From IMG/VR virus record IMGVR_UViG_3300036780_000409, positions 1 through 50,825 of that record: 50,825 nucleotides of DNA. One strand, written 5' to 3'. Source of the stretch: a virus. The notes below the pieces were generated by a model. It did no database searches. It was not told the DNA's origin and saw only the letters and a list, made by a program, of their open reading frames with translations. Of the stretch, positions 48,854-50,825 are shown one piece after another. A program made the translations under genes and the position numbers. Every line of letters begins with the position of its first letter. The first letter of the stretch is position 1.

Positions 48854-49077
48854 GCGCGGCGACCGTACTCCGCGAAAAGATGGGGACCACCATGAAACCA
48901 GGCGACCTGTGGGATTGGATCAAGCTCGTGGCGCTGGTGGGCGGAATGCTCCTCGGCTACTACCAACTCGTCGGTAAGGTGAGCGAGTTGCAGCGGCAGA
49001 CCACGCGGATCGAACGCTACCTGTCCTCGAAGGACACGAACTATTGGCAGGCCGCGCGGTCGCTGGACGAGCCATAG
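48850..49077 (+). CDS. small membrane protein (spanin/holin-like candidate)
   Basis: A 75-residue protein with one membrane span (WIKLVALVGGMLLGYYQLVG, about residues 23-42) and a charged helix after it (KVSELQRQTTRIERYLSSKD). That short N-in or N-out single span plus coiled helix resembles phage i-spanins or small holins. ATGA overlap at its start. The assignment is only by shape and by the neighbouring membrane genes. Confidence 0.45.
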   Translation: MSAATVLREKMGTTMKPGDLWDWIKLVALVGGMLLGYYQLVGKVSELQRQTTRIERYLSSKDTNYWQAARSLDEP

Positions 49078-49079
49078 GT

Positions 49080-49376
49080 ATGGGCGCGAAATTCAAAGAC
49101 TTCGGCATCCAGGAAGACAGCGAGCAGTGGATTGCGTTTCACTGCCCAGGCTGCGAACACGCCCACTCGATTCCGGTCACCGGGCCGCGCCTGTGGAAGT
49201 GGAACGCGTCGTTTGACAAGCCGACCATCACGCCGTCGATTCTCGTGAATCGCGGGAGAGAGAATCCGACCGTGCCGGTTTGTCACTCTCACATAAGCGA
49301 TGGCCGCATCCAGTTTTTGAACGATTGCACGCACAAACTCTCCGGGCAGACCGTCGAATTGCCCGATTGGGATTAG
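49080..49376 (+). CDS. DUF6527 family protein
   Basis: A 98-residue protein from the ATG at 49080. It matches a conserved phage family (often mislabelled as ammonia monooxygenase): IAFHCPGCEHAHSIPV, LWKWNASFDKPTITPSILVN, CHSHISDGRIQFLNDCTHKL and SGQTVELPDW. The paired cysteines and histidines suggest zinc binding. The function is unknown. Confidence 0.75.
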   Translation: MGAKFKDFGIQEDSEQWIAFHCPGCEHAHSIPVTGPRLWKWNASFDKPTITPSILVNRGRENPTVPVCHSHISDGRIQFLNDCTHKLSGQTVELPDWD

Positions 49377-49407
49377 CGATGGAAGACGCGCACTAAGGAG
49401 CAAGGCG

Positions 49408-49707
49408 ATGAAATACATAGCAAATCCGGTCGAAGTGGATGCGTTTCGGATCGTTGGAGTTTTCGGCTATCAGGACGAAATCTCTAAAGACGGGCTTGGC
49501 CTCAAATTGGAAGGTGGCGAAGTGCAGCAGGCTACGCCAGAAATGTGCGCGCGGATGACACCTCGAATCGGGGACTACTTCGTGATTCAATCTGACGGCT
49601 ATGCATACCTGAATCCAAAGGAAGTTTTCGAGCGCAAGTACTCCCCGGCCCCGCTCAACGCTCTACAGCTAGGGGCAGCCGCACGCGCAGCCGGAATCGT
49701 TCGCTGA
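49408..49707 (+). CDS. conserved small phage protein
   Basis: A 99-residue protein behind AAGGAG. The phrase DYFVIQSDGYAYLNPKEVFE is common in a widespread family of short phage proteins that begins with an M-K-Y-x-A-x-P-V-x-V-x-A-x-x-I pattern, as here. No biochemical role is known. It is the last plus-strand gene of the long late run and is followed by a structured transcript end. Confidence 0.65.
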   Translation: MKYIANPVEVDAFRIVGVFGYQDEISKDGLGLKLEGGEVQQATPEMCARMTPRIGDYFVIQSDGYAYLNPKEVFERKYSPAPLNALQLGAAARAAGIVR

Positions 49708-49716
49708 CCTCGTACG

Positions 49717-49772
49717 GGGCGTCCGGAGGGAAGGACCTCGCACCGACAGGAGAGCGGGGTCCTTGGACGCTT
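49717..49772 (+). terminator. structured transcript end (terminator or small RNA)
   Basis: GCGTCC (49717-49722) pairs with GGACGC (49763-49768). Inside, AAGGACCTCGC (49729-49739) pairs with GCGGGGTCCTT (49752-49762), with one G-U pair and a 12-base loop. A TTTT run follows (49769-49772). This lies 10 bases past the end of the late operon and could end it. Confidence 0.6.
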
Positions 49773-49903
49773 TTCGGGTGGCAGGCCAGACCTTCCGTGA
49801 TAGGATGCGCCGCAAAAGCTTTCCCTTCAACTTAACCCGCTTCGGGCGCTGTGCGGGTCGCCTACAGCGCCCAAGGTTTCAATTTTGAGATGGGGTCCTT
49901 GGA
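49754..49903 (+). repeat. pair of 12-bp direct repeats in the convergent spacer
   Basis: GGGGTCCTTGGA occurs at 49754-49765 and 49892-49903; one mismatch later both continue GCTT. The first copy is the 3' arm of the terminator-like hairpin; the second lies at the 3' end of the minus-strand gene. It may reflect duplication of a terminator half or a recombination junction. Confidence 0.5.
49844..49872. terminator. hairpin between convergent genes
   Basis: A perfect 9-bp stem GGGCGCTGT (49844-49852) and ACAGCGCCC (49864-49872), with GCG...CGC able to pair inside the loop. It lies between the end of the late operon and the end of the minus-strand gene, and may serve both directions. There is no long T run, so efficiency is uncertain. 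Confidence 0.5.
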
Positions 49904-49906
49904 AGC

Positions 49907-50593
49907 TTAATTGACTGGCGGGGCATCCAGACGCAGCGCGACTATCGCTTTCGTCCCCGAAACGATTCCGCCAGACACGGCTAACTCGTACGTTCTATTC
50001 ATCGGTACGTCGAACGCAACGAACGCGGTTTTCGAAACTCCCGGATTCAGTTCCTCAAGCACGCTGAAGAATCCTCCGTTTAGCATCCCGGCAGAACTCT
50101 CGTCGTACGTCCTGCCTTCGGCGTCCATCAGCTTGAACGGCGGTATCGTGCTCGCGCTCGTATCATCGTTCCGCGCCGTGATCTGAATCACCACGAACTG
50201 CGCATTTGCTCTTTCAAACGTGAACGCGTCTGACCCGATAAACGGCGTCCGAAACGCTCTCTGGCAAAGATAGGTCCAGTAACCTACCGAAAATTGCTGC
50301 CCTAATTCGTAAGTTTGGAATGTGGGCGCAGGATCGACTTGCGGATCATCCCGCGTCTCCGGCTGAACGGTAACCTCATGCGCCGCGCGAGTTTCCGGAG
50401 AGACTATAGCGACGGCACCTTCGGGTTGATTTGGGCTGAGAACCCAAACGCCCACCGGGACAATGACAGCCGCCGAAAGCAGGACCAATCCAAGTATTCC
50501 AGGCCACCGCTTTGAGATAGAAGTTCCACAAAAACCGCAGAACCTACCGGCGCTGGCTGTTTCTTCGCCGCAATTAGGGCAGCATTCTGGCAC
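49907..50593 (-). CDS. zinc-ribbon, membrane-anchored DUF4352 protein (moron candidate)
   Basis: A 228-residue minus-strand protein, starting with GTG at 50593. Residues 4-22 hold a zinc ribbon (CCPNCGEE... CGFCG), and 31-52 a membrane span (PGILGLVLLSAAVIVPVGVW). After a P/E-rich linker, about 90-215 is a DUF4352-type beta-sandwich (ELGQQFSVGYWTYLCQRAF; FVVIQITARNDDTSASTIPP; MLNGGFFSVLEELNPGVSKT). Such proteins are mostly bacterial and surface-exposed. Its direction, isolation from the late operon and place next to a repressor-like gene suggest a lysogenic-conversion gene. Confidence 0.7.
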   Translation of the reverse strand: MPECCPNCGEETASAGRFCGFCGTSISKRWPGILGLVLLSAAVIVPVGVWVLSPNQPEGAVAIVSPETRAAHEVTVQPETRDDPQVDPAPTFQTYELGQQFSVGYWTYLCQRAFRTPFIGSDAFTFERANAQFVVIQITARNDDTSASTIPPFKLMDAEGRTYDESSAGMLNGGFFSVLEELNPGVSKTAFVAFDVPMNRTYELAVSGGIVSGTKAIVALRLDAPPVN

Positions 50594-50636
50594 TTTGACT
50601 TCTTGGAAAATAAACTAAATCAGGCCCAATTAGTGC

Positions 50637-50675
50637 TTGACACGAATGTGCACACAAGCGTATAACATTGTGCAT
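50637..50675 (+). promoter_or_regulatory. sigma-70-type promoter with repeated operator-like half-sites
   Basis: TTGACA (50637-50642), 18 bp, TATAAC (50661-50666). The ATG follows 7 bases after the -10, so transcription should begin at or next to the start codon. TGTGCA occurs at 50647-50652 and 50669-50674, 22 bp apart (two helical turns); these may be binding sites of the encoded RHH protein. Confidence 0.75.
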
Positions 50676-50825
50676 GGCAACAACGGTGCAACAAAAGACC
50701 AACACCGAAAACGAGACGATGGGCGAGAACAGAGACGTCCGTATCGTCGTGCGAGCAACCGAATCTGAAAAGCGCAAGTTCGATAAGTTGGCCAAAGCCA
50801 ACCACACCGACCTGAGCGAGATCAT
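50674..50825 (+). CDS. ribbon-helix-helix repressor-like protein, partial
   Basis: The first 50 codons of a gene cut by the window end. The N-terminus is polar (MATTVQQKTNTENETMGENR). Then DVRIVVRATESEKRKFDKLA and KANHTDLSEII give the strand, first helix and turn of an Arc/CopG/MobC-type RHH domain. There is no ribosome site; the promoter position makes a leaderless mRNA likely, as for lambda cI from PRM. It may be the lysogeny repressor. It does not read into a sensible continuation at base 1 of the window. Confidence 0.65.
   Translation, partial: MATTVQQKTNTENETMGENRDVRIVVRATESEKRKFDKLAKANHTDLSEI

Noticed and set aside
1-50825. tRNA genes, CRISPR arrays, insertion sequences, integrase and DNA polymerase
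   Set aside because: None seen on either strand: no cloverleaf-like segments, no regularly spaced repeats, no transposase or tyrosine-recombinase motifs, no polymerase motifs.
50574-50825. Minus-strand ORF at the right end (83 codons, open-ended)
   Set aside because: Antisense to the RHH gene and crossing its promoter; no sensible protein.
50674-50825. Circular closure of the window (end joined to base 1)
   Set aside because: The RHH gene would read into a stop after one codon, truncating its domain, so the ends do not look like a natural circular join.

Overview
This window looks like most or all of the genome of a tailed double-stranded DNA phage, or a prophage, with a contractile tail (myovirus). 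By eye it is moderately GC-rich, and it is tightly packed: almost all genes are on the plus strand, most start codons overlap the previous stop by 4 bases (ATGA or GTGA), and a full virion gene set runs from terminase to tail spike. The order of the sheath (DUF3383 type), plug, hub, spike and wedge genes resembles the 'simple myophage' plan of cyanophage Pam3 and its relatives. The host cannot be read with confidence; a Gram-negative soil or water bacterium is a guess. There is no integrase, DNA polymerase, RNA polymerase, tRNA gene or CRISPR array.

Early and DNA-processing region (1-13951): small membrane and zinc-knuckle proteins, then a recombination block made of a RecT-like annealing protein, a Cas4/AddB-like iron-sulfur nuclease, a nucleotidyltransferase-fold protein and an SbcC/Rad50-like ATPase. 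Next come many very short coupled ORFs, a GNAT/Mom-like protein, a fused SNF2-type helicase and DNA methyltransferase, and a HerA-type ATPase with two tandem C-terminal winged-helix repeats. After a gene-free 97 bp spacer, a second coupled run (14049-16963) encodes a replication-initiator-like protein whose middle holds TCTAGA repeats (candidate origin), two PD-(D/E)XK nucleases, an ASCH protein and a membrane-anchored protein.

Lysis and mosaic region (16975-19133): two small proteins with repeat-rich spacers, a truncated M15-peptidase-like ORF overlapping an SLT lytic transglycosylase, and an orphan DNA-binding end of a serine recombinase lying between two 13-bp direct repeats.

Virion region (19147-48035): small and large terminase, a free-standing HNH-AP2 endonuclease, portal and Mu F-like head protein. 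A 4.4 kb cassette of unusual and partly secreted proteins follows, bounded by an exact 46-bp direct repeat. The first repeat copy carries a minus-strand ribbon-helix-helix regulator gene and a 31-residue membrane protein. Then come the DUF2213 protease/scaffold, cement, major capsid (DUF2184), connector proteins, sheath, tube, chaperones, a short tape measure with a muramidase-like domain, baseplate, fiber and a tail spike with a signal-like N-terminus.

Right end (47556-50825): small membrane proteins (holin or spanin candidates), a DUF6527 protein, a strongly structured transcript end, a minus-strand zinc-ribbon/DUF4352 membrane protein (moron candidate), and a divergent ribbon-helix-helix gene with a near-consensus promoter placed so that the mRNA should be leaderless, as for a lysogeny repressor. 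That gene is cut by the window end.
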